Source of the DNA: Lactiplantibacillus brownii | Lineage (GTDB): Bacteria; Bacillota; Bacilli; Lactobacillales; Lactobacillaceae | Reading direction: 5' to 3' | Assembly: GCF_031085375.1 (NCBI RefSeq) | Contig: NZ_JAVCWF010000001.1 | Span: 2,232,001-2,296,000, forward strand | DNA: 64,000 bases | Shown: one piece after another, positions 48,972-58,178 of the stretch | How positions within the stretch are numbered: position 1 is the stretch's first letter | Layout of the letters: every line of letters begins with the position of its first letter | Notes under the pieces: generated by a model | What the model saw: the letters and a program-made list of their open reading frames with translations, nothing else | Told to the model about the DNA's origin: nothing | The model's database searches: none | Made by a program: the position numbers and the translations under genes

Positions 48972-49034
48972 ATGGGTACAAATTTAACAAGTCCTAATGT
49001 TTAAATAAACTGAATTTATTAAATTTGTACCCAT
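48972..49034. promoter_or_regulatory. perfect inverted pair, probable GntR operators
   Basis: ATGGGTACAAATTTAA (48972-48987) and TTAAATTTGTACCCAT (49019-49034) are exact inverse complements, 31 nt apart, between divergent PTS and gntR genes. The arrangement would let one regulator control both directions by binding each site or looping. Confidence 0.75.
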
Positions 49035-49075
49035 AAATTTTGGTATTAAATTAATTCTTGAAAGAAGTGATTTCT

Positions 49076-49783
49076 ATGTACCGTGATATTGCGACTAAAC
49101 TTGTCAATGCCATCCAAGATGGTGAATTTGAAGTTAAGTTGCCCACTGAAGCGCAGTTAATGGAACGCTATCATGTTAGCCGTAACACGATTCGCAAAGC
49201 CATTGATCTCGTTTACCAACAAGGGCTCCTACGCCGCGTTCAAGGTAGCGGCTATTTTATTGCCAGTATCCAACTTCGGCATAAAACTGTCGTTAATTTA
49301 TCCGCTCGTACCATGCCTAGCAGCGCCTTGCATCCCCGCAATTTGGTCTCAAAAGTAGTAACCTTTGACACGATCCATAGTGATGCCGCCTTAGCTAAAC
49401 AAATGCAAATCGAACCAGATACTGAACTCTATCGGGTCATCCGTCTACGTTACTGGCATAATAAACTTTATTGTTTGGAAAAGGCCTACTATCTTCGGTC
49501 AGTGGTTCCCTACCTCTCGCCAGAAGCCGTGAATAACTCAATCTGGGACTTTTTAAATGAAGCATACGGGATTGGTATCGCAAATAGCGATGATTATCTT
49601 TCGTTGACTAACCTAACTGAAGAAGAAGCGATTTTACTCCAGCTCGATCATGGTGACACCTACATGGCACTGGATTCCTGCAACTATTATAAAAACAATA
49701 GTTTACTCGATTTTTCTCATACAGTCTTCGTTTATCCGGAATTGGCGCTCTATTTTCACACCACTAATCTAGCAAATAATTAA
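49076..49783 (+). CDS. GntR/HutC family regulator with UTRA domain
   Basis: 235 residues. Winged helix at the N-terminus (KLPTEAQLMERYHVSRNTIRKAIDLVYQQG; wing RRVQGSGYFI) and a UTRA ligand-binding domain (about 80-235; IEPDTELYRVIRLRYWHNKL). Such proteins sense phosphorylated sugars, here likely cellobiose- or gentiobiose-6-phosphate. It is divergent to the PTS genes and faces its own likely operator. AAAGAAGTG ribosome site. Confidence 0.93.
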   Translation: MYRDIATKLVNAIQDGEFEVKLPTEAQLMERYHVSRNTIRKAIDLVYQQGLLRRVQGSGYFIASIQLRHKTVVNLSARTMPSSALHPRNLVSKVVTFDTIHSDAALAKQMQIEPDTELYRVIRLRYWHNKLYCLEKAYYLRSVVPYLSPEAVNNSIWDFLNEAYGIGIANSDDYLSLTNLTEEEAILLQLDHGDTYMALDSCNYYKNNSLLDFSHTVFVYPELALYFHTTNLANN

Positions 49784-49874
49784 ATTATCCTCAAAATAAG
49801 GCAATTCGCTATAATTTCGTCACACTTTACGGCTATAATGGTAAAGTATATCAAATTACGATGGAGGAATTAGC

Positions 49875-50609
49875 GTGTCTGCACCCCTATTTTCAGTGGT
49901 TGTACCGGCGTACAATCAACACAAATTTATTAATCCTTGCTTGACTAGTCTGCAACGCCAAACGATGAGCGACTTTGAAGTTATCGTTGTTAATGACTGC
50001 TCAACTGATGACACCGGCGATCAAATTGCGGCGTTAATCAAGGGTGACGATCGTTTCAAGGTCATCACTCACGCCCAAAATCGTGGCGTTTCAGCAGCCC
50101 GTAACTCCGGCATGGCAGTAGCCAAGGGTAAGTATCTCTGCTTCGTCGATGGGGACGATTGGGTTGAACCAAACTTTTTAGCGGCCTTTTTAACCGCCTA
50201 TCAAGCGACGCCCAAAACACAACTGGTCATCTGTAACCATTTTGGTTACTTAGCTGTGCCCAGCCCCGCGAAAACTTATGATCAGAAAGACTTAGTTGCC
50301 AATATTAATTTTGGTACGGTCGGTGGTTTCTCTTGGAATAAATGCTTTATTCGAGCAATTATTGCCAACCACCATTTAACTTTCAATGAGGATATCAACT
50401 TTCTTGAAGACCAACTATTTGCTTTTCGGTACGCCAATTACGTCCACTCAGCTGAATTGTTGACTGAGAAGACTTATCATTATCGTTGGCGTTTCCGCAG
50501 TAATTTATCCCATGTTGGGATTCCATTTTTTGCGGCTCGCCGCAAGATGATGAAGATCTTGAAACAAGAAAGCAAACGGACTTTGAGTGAAGATCTCAAT
50601 AACCAATAA
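49875..50609 (+). CDS. glycosyltransferase family 2
   Basis: 244 residues, GT-A fold. Starts SAPLFSVVVPAYNQHKFINP; the donor-site DxD is in YLCFVDGDDWVEPNF; FLEDQLFAFRYANYV holds the probable catalytic ED. GTG start behind ATGGAGGA. No membrane segment, so it acts at the inner face. No other wall or capsule genes lie nearby; the acceptor is unknown. Confidence 0.92.
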   Translation: MSAPLFSVVVPAYNQHKFINPCLTSLQRQTMSDFEVIVVNDCSTDDTGDQIAALIKGDDRFKVITHAQNRGVSAARNSGMAVAKGKYLCFVDGDDWVEPNFLAAFLTAYQATPKTQLVICNHFGYLAVPSPAKTYDQKDLVANINFGTVGGFSWNKCFIRAIIANHHLTFNEDINFLEDQLFAFRYANYVHSAELLTEKTYHYRWRFRSNLSHVGIPFFAARRKMMKILKQESKRTLSEDLNNQ

Positions 50610-50652
50610 AAAATCGCAACCCTAATTCGTTTGGGCGTTGCGATTTTTTGTT
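50608..50652. terminator. terminator after the glycosyltransferase gene
   Basis: AAAAAATCGCAAC / GTTGCGATTTTTT hairpin with A- and T-runs on either side. Confidence 0.9.
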
Positions 50653-50705
50653 GCCAAGACATGATTTTCTCATACATCATGGCGCTCATATTTAAATAAT
50701 CGATT

Positions 50706-51063
50706 ACTGGTCCACTTCGACGTTAAATAGCGATTGTAATTTAGGCAATAGTAAAGTCAGAACCTGACAAAAAGCCAATTAATATTAGGCTCACCATTTA
50801 ACGCAGGGCGGGCTGGGTGATGCTCAGTGGTGAAATTTTCAAGAGTGTGAGCGCAACGGGTTGCTCCTGAGCATTGCCTAGCCATCACAATTACTCGGCG
50901 GTCTTCCGAGTGGTTGCGATGGCGTCCCAAGCGGAGGGCGCAGTTGGTCTGAACACGTTTCGACAAATTAAAGCTTAGAGAAAGCCCGGCTTGTGAGACC
51001 GCTCTTTGGCTCACAAACATGGCCACCACGTTCCAGCATCAGTCCAGACCAACCGGAGCGGCA
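50706..51063 (-). repeat. composite palindromic repeat, copy 5 (A6 with inserted D module, B remnant)
   Basis: A6 (50803-51063) is interrupted by a 124-nt D module (50841-50964) bounded by GAGTGTGAGCG and GAACACGTTTCGAC. D contains the hairpins TGCTCCTGAGCA and GCCATC..ACTCGG / CCGAGT..GATGGC. The AT-rich spacer and only 25 nt of B (50706-50730) remain on the left. Fills the 565-bp gap between the glycosyltransferase and WxL genes. Confidence 0.82.
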
Positions 51064-51175
51064 ATTTTAACAGCTATTACGAAAAGACTGGCACGCATCG
51101 CGTCACCAGTCTTTTCGTTTAAACCCATTTAGAACTCAATATGATTGTCAGCCCTAGATTGCACTAATCTTACGG

Positions 51176-52540
51176 TTATTGACTGCTAGGCACATCTTCA
51201 AGCCGCCAAGTAATGGTGCCGTGATAATCGCCTGGCACAGCATCCGCTCGCGTTTGTAGCAAGATGCCACTCGCCGCCGTCCAACCAGCAGTCACATTGT
51301 GAATGGGCTGATTGCTCTGAGCCTGACCTTCAGCAATTGTTGTCCCAGTTGCAGTCAACGGTATTGCTTGCCCGTTATTGTTCTGATAAACTAATTCGCC
51401 TGCTAAAGGACGCTGTTGCTCATCAACTAAGGGAGTCACCTCAGCCGTAACCCGCCATGGACTACTGTCCGCCCGCGTATCCGCAACTTGCAATTGCCAA
51501 TCGTCTTGACGGCCAGTCACTTGGCTGGCACCATTCAGGGTCACTTCGCTGAATTGAGCTTTCGGACTAACTTTCTGGAAAGCTAAGCCCCCCTGAACCT
51601 GAACAGCCAATTTTACGGGCTCAATTTGTAGAGAATAATCATCAACCGCGTGAAACTCCAGTTCATGGGACCCAATGCCCAGTTTGTTCGCCGGAATCGT
51701 TAGCTCAAAACCGTCTTCAGCTTGGGTTCTACTCAACACCTGTTTCACAAGTTCACGACCCGCACTTTTAATAATCACCGTCACTTTGTCACTATTTAAC
51801 CCGCCTTCACGTCGAAACTTACCTTTGACAACAACGTTCTCATCTTTTTGAAGCTGGTAGTTTTGTTGCTCCAAATCAACTTGTAGCGGTTGTACAGCAA
51901 GAATCTTATATTGGGGTAAATCTAGCGAACGTTTAACCCCTCCAAAATTAAACCAGGTCTGCCCACCACTCACAGTGCTCGTGGTGTTTACTTCATCAAC
52001 AACCACAGTAACCGTGATTCGAACCCATGAATTGGTTTCATTTAATTCCGCGGGCAAAACAAAATTATAATGGTTACCATACAATTTCAAATCCGTTTCA
52101 TAGCCATTTGCTAGTTGAATTTTTGCGGATTGTAAGCGGGTAAACATTGACGGTGAAAAATAAAATCTCCCCTTTGGGAGTGACGTGTCGCCGGCCAAAT
52201 AGTGTCCATCAAACTCATAAGTCACTGTCGCACCACTCGGAACAGCCCGACCATGGCCTAATTGGTTACCATGCCGGTCTCTAGCCGTCACTGACGCACT
52301 GAAATTTAAATTACGCACTGTGACCGCCGATTGTTCAGCATCCGTCGCTGTTTTTGCAGTTGATGCAGACGTCTCCGCTACAGTCGTTGGCTCAGTTACT
52401 GGTTCATTAGTCGTCGAACTTGCTGAAGCGCTCAATTGACTTGTTGCCGTCATATTGTCCGCTGCCTGACTCACAACACCATTAAAACTATGACTGACTA
52501 ACACTCCCACCAATAATCCAATCGCCCACACCCGTAACAT
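51176..52540 (-). CDS. secreted surface protein with WxL-like C-terminal domain
   Basis: About 454 residues. Signal peptide MLRVWAIGLLVGVLV...VVSQAA; then a Ser/Thr-rich linker (about 30-75), beta-rich domains, and a C-terminal WxL-like domain. Its distal motif is GTITWRLEDVP; the proximal one reads DTRADSSPWRVTAEV, with W-x-V instead of W-x-L. WxL domains bind peptidoglycan non-covalently. The start behind GGGAG is preferred over one five codons earlier. It is 35 nt after a second WxL gene. Confidence 0.82.
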   Translation of the reverse strand: MLRVWAIGLLVGVLVSHSFNGVVSQAADNMTATSQLSASASSTTNEPVTEPTTVAETSASTAKTATDAEQSAVTVRNLNFSASVTARDRHGNQLGHGRAVPSGATVTYEFDGHYLAGDTSLPKGRFYFSPSMFTRLQSAKIQLANGYETDLKLYGNHYNFVLPAELNETNSWVRITVTVVVDEVNTTSTVSGGQTWFNFGGVKRSLDLPQYKILAVQPLQVDLEQQNYQLQKDENVVVKGKFRREGGLNSDKVTVIIKSAGRELVKQVLSRTQAEDGFELTIPANKLGIGSHELEFHAVDDYSLQIEPVKLAVQVQGGLAFQKVSPKAQFSEVTLNGASQVTGRQDDWQLQVADTRADSSPWRVTAEVTPLVDEQQRPLAGELVYQNNNGQAIPLTATGTTIAEGQAQSNQPIHNVTAGWTAASGILLQTRADAVPGDYHGTITWRLEDVPSSQ

Positions 52541-52575
52541 GTTTCTAGCTCCCATCTAAATCAACCAGTCGCTAA

Positions 52576-53214
52576 TTAGGCTGGCACGTTTCTTAACGTC
52601 CAAGTAATCGTGGCTTTATAAGACCCAACTTTGTTCCCACCAGGAATCCCCAACTTAACAGCTGATTTGTCATGAGTTAGTGAGTAGCGACCAAGACCGT
52701 TCCCAGCAGTGGCATTCATGATTATTGTATCTGTATTATTCAAATGAATATCATTGAAAGTTTCTGGTTTACCAGAAAGATTACCAGCTTCAACGGCAGC
52801 AATTGTCCCAGTTGTGATCGAGAAGTCGGCCCCATTTAGCTTGCTAGCCGCTGGGTCACCTTTCCGAGTACCGGCTTTCTGGATAAAATCTGTGATTCGT
52901 GCCGCAACGTTATAACCACTTTCAAAACCAGGATTACTGATAGTTAAATTTTTTTCAACGCTTGTTGCAGTGTAATCCTTAGAAAAGGCCGAAATTTCTA
53001 AGTTATCAAAATGATAAACTGGTGTCTGTTCAATCTTAATGGCACCTTCTTTTTCTGATTGTTTTAACGTGACGGTTGCCTCGGTTGTATCGGTGCTAGT
53101 TTGAACTTCAGGCTTTGAAGGAGCGGGTGCCGCGTTTGCCTGGGTTGTACTTAATACTAAACCTAAGCTTAAAATGGCACCTACTGCTAATAAATGCTTG
53201 CTTGCTTTTTTCAT
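52576..53214 (-). CDS. secreted WxL-domain surface protein
   Basis: 212 residues. Clear signal peptide (MKKASKHLLAVGAILSLGLV, cleavage near ANAA-AP). Nearly all the rest is one WxL domain, ending YKATITWTLRNVPA. The proximal motif is degenerate: GFESGYNVAARITDF has Tyr in place of Trp. First gene of a two-gene operon. Usual Csc cluster partners (DUF916/CscA, LPxTG CscD) are absent here. Confidence 0.88.
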   Translation of the reverse strand: MKKASKHLLAVGAILSLGLVLSTTQANAAPAPSKPEVQTSTDTTEATVTLKQSEKEGAIKIEQTPVYHFDNLEISAFSKDYTATSVEKNLTISNPGFESGYNVAARITDFIQKAGTRKGDPAASKLNGADFSITTGTIAAVEAGNLSGKPETFNDIHLNNTDTIIMNATAGNGLGRYSLTHDKSAVKLGIPGGNKVGSYKATITWTLRNVPA

Positions 53215-53271
53215 GATTTAAAACCCCTGTTTTTTTGATATTTTTTAGATTCGCGCAAATCCGCAAAAAAC

Positions 53272-53300
53272 ATCGTATCAAATTGAATCGCACAAGTCAA
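53272..53300 (-). promoter_or_regulatory. promoter of the WxL operon
   Basis: Minus strand TTGACT, 17 nt, TACGAT, about 58 nt upstream of the first WxL gene. The rest of the 308-bp gap to 53522 is AT-rich and shows no gene. Confidence 0.7.
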
Positions 53301-53522
53301 ATCTTTTTCTTATAATTTTTATTCGCTTTTGGTTATAATTATTTCATTATTTTAATTATTTATATTGAATCGTGGGTTAAGTCTAAGTAATTGGCCGAAA
53401 CTGCACTTGTTCAGGCAATCATGCCGTTAAAAAATATGAGCTATGGCTGATTAAAAGCTTGTCGGAAACGCTTAACCGCCGTACAATTGAGCTATGACAA
53501 ATTATCTGAAGGGGGCCTTCTA

Positions 53523-54197
53523 ATGGCAACGATTCATCTCTATCTTGTCCGCCACGGTCAAACGGAACTTAACGCCGCAAACCGGCTGCAGGGCATTTAT
53601 GATTCTAAATTGACCACTAAGGGGGTCCGCTCAGCGCAACGACTCGCTCGGATGTTAGCCGACGTACATTTCGATGCCGCTTATATTAGTGATCTCGGTC
53701 GTGCCCAACAAACTGCCCGGATCATCACCGCGATGCATCCCGAACTAAAAAAGCCGACGATTGACGTCGGCTTACGCGAATTTAATTTTGGTGGTCTAGA
53801 AGGCACTAAAAACACTTGGATCGTTAACCAGGTTCGTAAACAACTAGGCCCCGGAACTTTTGCCAAACTTATTTTAAGCAAAGAACGCTTCGCGACTCTA
53901 CTCTGGGTCTTTAACTCATTAGATCAAACGCGTGCCGCGGAAACGTTAGTCGGAGTGACCGACCGTATTAATCGAACCCTCCGACGAATCAGCTTATTTG
54001 AATCACAAAAATCAACAGAAGATCGTAATGTTTTAATTGTGTCACATGGCTTAGTGCTCAGCGCCTTTCTCTATCAGTTGAGCCCCCATGATTTGCCGGC
54101 CCGACTGCTCAAGAATACTAGTGTGACACAGGTCGACTATACCGATCGCCAATTCAAACTAATCAACATCAACGTGACGCCTAAGAAACGATCTTAG
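53523..54197 (+). CDS. histidine phosphatase family protein
   Basis: About 224 residues. LYLVRHGQTELNAANRLQGI has the R-H-G catalytic motif, YISDLGRAQQTARII the second Arg, LREFNFGGLEG the acid and LIVSHGLVLSAF the second His. It resembles phosphoglycerate-mutase-like phosphatases. GAAGGGGG precedes the ATG. Its 3' end overlaps the convergent next gene by 17 nt. Confidence 0.92.
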   Translation: MATIHLYLVRHGQTELNAANRLQGIYDSKLTTKGVRSAQRLARMLADVHFDAAYISDLGRAQQTARIITAMHPELKKPTIDVGLREFNFGGLEGTKNTWIVNQVRKQLGPGTFAKLILSKERFATLLWVFNSLDQTRAAETLVGVTDRINRTLRRISLFESQKSTEDRNVLIVSHGLVLSAFLYQLSPHDLPARLLKNTSVTQVDYTDRQFKLININVTPKKRS

Positions 54198-54669
54198 TCG
54201 TATTTAACGGCTGTAACTCTGATGAGCTCGTCCGAAATTGTAACCGTGCTTGTAATCCAAAGAACGCTTTAACCTTCCGCTGTAATTCCTGCCCGGTCGC
54301 ATGGACGGTCGCATCATCGGCAACCGCGTCACCAATGACCACTAAAACGCGACTACTTTTGGCATCTAAATTAGCTGGTAAAAGTTGCTGGTCTTGATCT
54401 AATAAGGTCACTGGTTGATCTGGTAACACTTGAATTTGAACCGGTTCAGCCGGGATGACCGCCATATCCCAAGCTTGTAATTGGACATGATGTCGATCCC
54501 CAATTAAGACTAACAGATCCGCCAAAGCATTTTGCGGTTGTGCCGGTGTCAATTGTCTTAAAGTTAATTGTTTTTCAATGGCTGGATTCAATTCTCGATT
54601 ATCAATTCCCGTTAAAGATAAAACGGCTAACGGGGTAGCCAGCTCACTTGGTAAAATTTCGATTTTCAA
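54181..54669 (-). CDS. hypothetical protein
   Basis: About 162 residues, soluble, no recognised domain. A TTG 7 nt after AGGAAG is the best start; a GTG three codons earlier touches that site. The middle (VQIQVLPDQPVTLLDQDQQL; SSRVLVVIGDAVADDATVH) suggests alternating beta strands. Convergent overlap with the histidine phosphatase gene. Function unknown. Confidence 0.6.
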   Translation of the reverse strand: MKIEILPSELATPLAVLSLTGIDNRELNPAIEKQLTLRQLTPAQPQNALADLLVLIGDRHHVQLQAWDMAVIPAEPVQIQVLPDQPVTLLDQDQQLLPANLDAKSSRVLVVIGDAVADDATVHATGQELQRKVKAFFGLQARLQFRTSSSELQPLNTTKIVS

Positions 54670-54812
54670 AAAAGTCACTTCCTATAAAACTCTTTCCTCT
54701 CTAAGTGTGCCAAATCTGACGGAAAAGTCAATTAACCAAGTCGCGCTAACCACAAATTTTTAATAATCAAAACGGGCCACTAAGGCTCAACGAGATTGTT
54801 ACTATAATTAAC

Positions 54813-54844
54813 AAAAAAGCTTCACCATTGCGTGAAGTTTTTTT
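54813..54844 (-). terminator. terminator of the HAD gene
   Basis: Minus strand ACTTCAC / GTGAAGC hairpin followed by TTTTTTG; the T-run on the other side makes it partly bidirectional. Confidence 0.8.
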
Positions 54845-54852
54845 ATTTGCAG

Positions 54853-55674
54853 CTATAGCGGATGTTTTTCAAAATACTGATCTAAAAATTTGGCTAAGCC
54901 ATCATTATAATTCGTATCCGTCACATAATTTGCAATTGATTTAACTTGTGGTAACGCATTACCCATTGCAACGGAATATTTTGCCTCGGCCATCATGCCA
55001 ACATCATTCAACCCGTCACCAAACACAAAAGTATGCGTGGCATCGACATTTTGCTCGTGTTGAATTTGTTTGACCGCCGTGCCCTTATCCGTATTTAAAG
55101 GAATCATTTCAATATTGTTCGGATTAGACGAAGATAAGCGTAGTAATTTACTATTTGTTAACTTTTCACGTGCAGAATCTAACCGTGACATATCTTCACG
55201 GCTCAAAATGACTCCGTTCGTGATCTGATCTTCGATTTCAGCTAATTGCGTGAAACTTTTGACTTCTGCATAGCCAATCGATGTTTCATCCACATCAAAA
55301 TTAGCCGCATTACGAGCGACAAACCGTGGAATTTGCTCAGTATAGTACGCCATTTCTGGTGTAAATAACATCATTGGTAAGTTGTCGCGGCGCGCAATCA
55401 AGTAGGCTAACTCAACAGCAGCGCCACCTAACTTGGTAATTTCACGACCCTGGGCCCCATCAAAGACGGCCCCGTTCGAAGTGACTAGATGCACTTCTGG
55501 ATTGATCTTATTACGCACGATCTTTGCGAGCTCATACATCCGCCCCGTCGCGATGTAGAACATAACATCTTGTTTTTGCAACCGTTCAATGGTGGCCTTC
55601 GTGTGATCCGTCACATATTGATGGTCCGTTAATAAGGTTCCATCAATGTCCATAAAGACTAGATATTTTGGCAT
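54853..55674 (-). CDS. HAD superfamily phosphatase, Cof/type IIB
   Basis: 273 residues. Motif I VFMDIDGTLLTD, motif II YIATGR, motif IV FVFGDGLNDVGMMAEA; a C2-type cap lies between about 85 and 190. It is the second Cof-type enzyme in the window, not closely alike to the one at 36.5 kb. Substrate unknown. A cre-like site upstream suggests a sugar-phosphate role. Confidence 0.93.
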   Translation of the reverse strand: MPKYLVFMDIDGTLLTDHQYVTDHTKATIERLQKQDVMFYIATGRMYELAKIVRNKINPEVHLVTSNGAVFDGAQGREITKLGGAAVELAYLIARRDNLPMMLFTPEMAYYTEQIPRFVARNAANFDVDETSIGYAEVKSFTQLAEIEDQITNGVILSREDMSRLDSAREKLTNSKLLRLSSSNPNNIEMIPLNTDKGTAVKQIQHEQNVDATHTFVFGDGLNDVGMMAEAKYSVAMGNALPQVKSIANYVTDTNYNDGLAKFLDQYFEKHPL

Positions 55675-55730
55675 GCGTTACCCCTCCTACATTTTTACAA
55701 CTATAATTGTACGCTATTCGAGGCAATAAT

Positions 55731-55744
55731 GGAAATCGCTTTCA
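55731..55744 (-). promoter_or_regulatory. cre-like site upstream of the HAD gene
   Basis: TGAAAGCGATTTCC fits the CcpA consensus except for the last base, 57 nt before the start codon. Confidence 0.5.
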
Positions 55745-56241
55745 AAAATGCGGCTTACAAGTCATAATTAGCTTGTATGGGTGTTGTTTGGCTTAATTTT
55801 TCACTCTGGTTGGCCACGTTTGGTCCTCATCGTCTTATGGCACTTCACAAGTAAGTCGTACCTTGTCGAGAGTATAAATGACCAACTAACTACTCGATAG
55901 ACTGTTCCTATTGATAAGATTTATTTTTCACTCAATCCCCAAACATTCTTTTAAGCTCCGATGCTTTAAAGTCACCCCAATCGTCAATTTTCTTCTATAA
56001 TTATCACATTAAAGGAACAATTCATCTGCAGGTTGCGACTATTTTTGACTCTGCTGTGCCAAAGAGCCATGGTTGCATCCTGATTATATCGACGATTCAA
56101 CTGAACCCATCACGACGCTTTTAATCGTCATAATCAGTTATCGAAACTCGCCCGCTATCAACCGGAACGATAATTTTAACGAACTTTTCTGCTAACCAAC
56201 TAAAATGTCGTAGCTGCATCCAAAAAATGGAGGAACTTTCA
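55745..56241. other. 500-bp gap with a possible worn repeat
   Basis: No gene is seen. CTCTGGTTGGCCACGTTTGG and CACTTCACAAGTAAGTCG (about 55803-55860) recall pieces of the A element but are too changed for a firm call. The rest is AT-rich and must hold the MoxR operon promoter. Confidence 0.35.
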
Positions 56242-57183
56242 GTGGAAAATCATGAAATCGATCACTTATTAACTCAAATTCAACAAATTGTTGTAGGAAA
56301 ACCCGAAATCATTAAATTAACGGTGACCGCACTCTTAGCTGGCGGCCATGTCCTGTTTGAAGATGTCCCGGGAGTCGGAAAAACAACCCTCGCACGTGCT
56401 TTAGCTCGTAGCGTGGCCGGCGACTTTAAACGAGTCCAATTTACGCCAGATTTATTACCAAATGATATTCTGGGCGTTTCAATTTTAAATCAACAAACGT
56501 CGCAATTTGATTTTCATCCTGGACCAATCTTCACCACCATGCTTCTGGCAGATGAAATCAATCGAGCCACGCCGCGAACGCAGTCGGCGTTATTGCAAGC
56601 CATGGCCGAACGCCAAGTAACGCTTGATGGTCACACCTATGATTTGCCAGCCAACTTTTTTGTCCTCGCCACTGAAAATCCGAGTGAATACGCTGGAACC
56701 TATCCATTGCCTGAAGCACAATTGGATCGCTTTTTATTCAGCTTACAAGTAGGCTATCCAGCAACCAACGATGAACTGGCGCTCTATTCTGGCACTGACC
56801 GGCAAACGCAGCTCCATCAATTGCAGGCAGTTTTGTCTGAGGCTGAGCTAACTGAATTAAAACAGGCGGTCACTCAGGTTACTGTCAATCCGGCCATCAC
56901 GCAGTATGCCTTGGCACTCGTTCAAGCGACCCGACAGCAGGCAGCCATCCGTTTAGGCATCAGTCCTCGTGGTGGCTTAGCTTTATTACAAGCCAGTCGT
57001 GCTTATGCTTTTTTGAATCGACGCCAATACGTCTTGCCTGAAGACATCCAAGCTATTCTTGTCCCAACTTTTAGTCATCGGTTAGTCCTTGCCAACGGGG
57101 CCCAATCGCTCACTGCTAAACAACAGGTGGTCAAAGACTTATTGCAGACTATTCCGGTGCCGACTGCGGGGTCGGCTAAATGA
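56242..57183 (+). CDS. MoxR family AAA+ ATPase
   Basis: About 313 residues. Walker A FEDVPGVGKTTLA, Walker B MLLADEINRATPRTQSALLQ, sensor 1 FFVLATENP and the C-terminal lid from about 200. MoxR ATPases act as chaperones with a DUF58 partner, encoded next. GTG start after TGGAGGA; an upstream ATG is part of the ribosome site. First gene of a three-gene operon. Confidence 0.94.
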   Translation: MENHEIDHLLTQIQQIVVGKPEIIKLTVTALLAGGHVLFEDVPGVGKTTLARALARSVAGDFKRVQFTPDLLPNDILGVSILNQQTSQFDFHPGPIFTTMLLADEINRATPRTQSALLQAMAERQVTLDGHTYDLPANFFVLATENPSEYAGTYPLPEAQLDRFLFSLQVGYPATNDELALYSGTDRQTQLHQLQAVLSEAELTELKQAVTQVTVNPAITQYALALVQATRQQAAIRLGISPRGGLALLQASRAYAFLNRRQYVLPEDIQAILVPTFSHRLVLANGAQSLTAKQQVVKDLLQTIPVPTAGSAK

Positions 57184-58178
57184 TGTGGCTAAAGTCCAGC
57201 GGTCACAATATCGCAACCCTACTAGTAGCCGGATTGCTAGTGGGTTACGCCCTTAGCTTTAATAATGCGACTGGCTGGGCGCTGGCTACGATTACACTGG
57301 GATTAGTCCTATTGAGTCTATTGAGCTTATTGCCGCGGCTGTCGCGAATACCAGTGCAAGTTCAATTAAGTCCGACACCCCAGGGTGATTTGTTAACTTT
57401 CCAGCTTGCAAAAAACTGGCGCACCGAAAATGTCACACTGCAACGACAACAGCCCAACGGTCAGTTACATTTCAATCCTGACCGCCAGCGTTTTGAGACC
57501 CCCATCGGCCTACCACGTGGTATCTATACAACCGTTGACGTGATTTTAACCAAAACTGATCCGCTGCACTTGTTCATTAAACGACGTCGACGAACCTTAC
57601 CGACCTTATTAATCGTGCCGCCACAGCCCAACGATCCACTGGCACAAGCCCTATTTCTCCAGTTGCGGCCTTGGTTAAAACCAGATCAAGCTATGTCATC
57701 AACCAGTCCCGGCATGGTCACGCGTGATTTTCGGCCTTATCAACCTGGCGATCCTAGTAATCAAATTGATTGGAAACTTTCAGCGAAGCAGCAACAACCC
57801 ATGTTACGAGTCTTGGATTCAGATGACCCTTCAGCTTGGTGTTGGCTCTTTTTCACGACAACGACGTCCCAGTTGGAAAATCATTTGGCGGCCTTTTATA
57901 GTTTCTGTCAACTCACCAGCGACCTACCAGCCCAAGTCTATTTGATTGGCACAACTCAACAATTAGTAACTGGTCAAGCCTCAGATGCCTTTGCCAGCTA
58001 CCAACCATATGCCGGCCAAACGGTCCCAATCACGATGATTCAACGGCAACAGGTCATTTTATTTGGCGATGATGGTCCATTATCACAAGCGTTATTGGCT
58101 GAACTTCGTCAGCACAATTCATTTGTTAAGGCCATCCAGTGGCCCAAGGGAGGTGCCAATCATGCCAACACGCTTTGA
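57180..58178 (+). CDS. DUF58 domain protein
   Basis: 332 residues. Two N-terminal membrane segments (about 11-28 and 33-50), then a soluble domain with the DUF58 signature RDFRPYQPGDPSNQIDWKLSAK (conserved Asp-Tyr-Gly-Asp-Asp-Trp pattern). Usually the partner of MoxR. It overlaps the preceding gene by 4 nt and the following one by 17 nt. Function is not established in lactobacilli. Confidence 0.93.
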   Translation: MMWLKSSGHNIATLLVAGLLVGYALSFNNATGWALATITLGLVLLSLLSLLPRLSRIPVQVQLSPTPQGDLLTFQLAKNWRTENVTLQRQQPNGQLHFNPDRQRFETPIGLPRGIYTTVDVILTKTDPLHLFIKRRRRTLPTLLIVPPQPNDPLAQALFLQLRPWLKPDQAMSSTSPGMVTRDFRPYQPGDPSNQIDWKLSAKQQQPMLRVLDSDDPSAWCWLFFTTTTSQLENHLAAFYSFCQLTSDLPAQVYLIGTTQQLVTGQASDAFASYQPYAGQTVPITMIQRQQVILFGDDGPLSQALLAELRQHNSFVKAIQWPKGGANHANTL

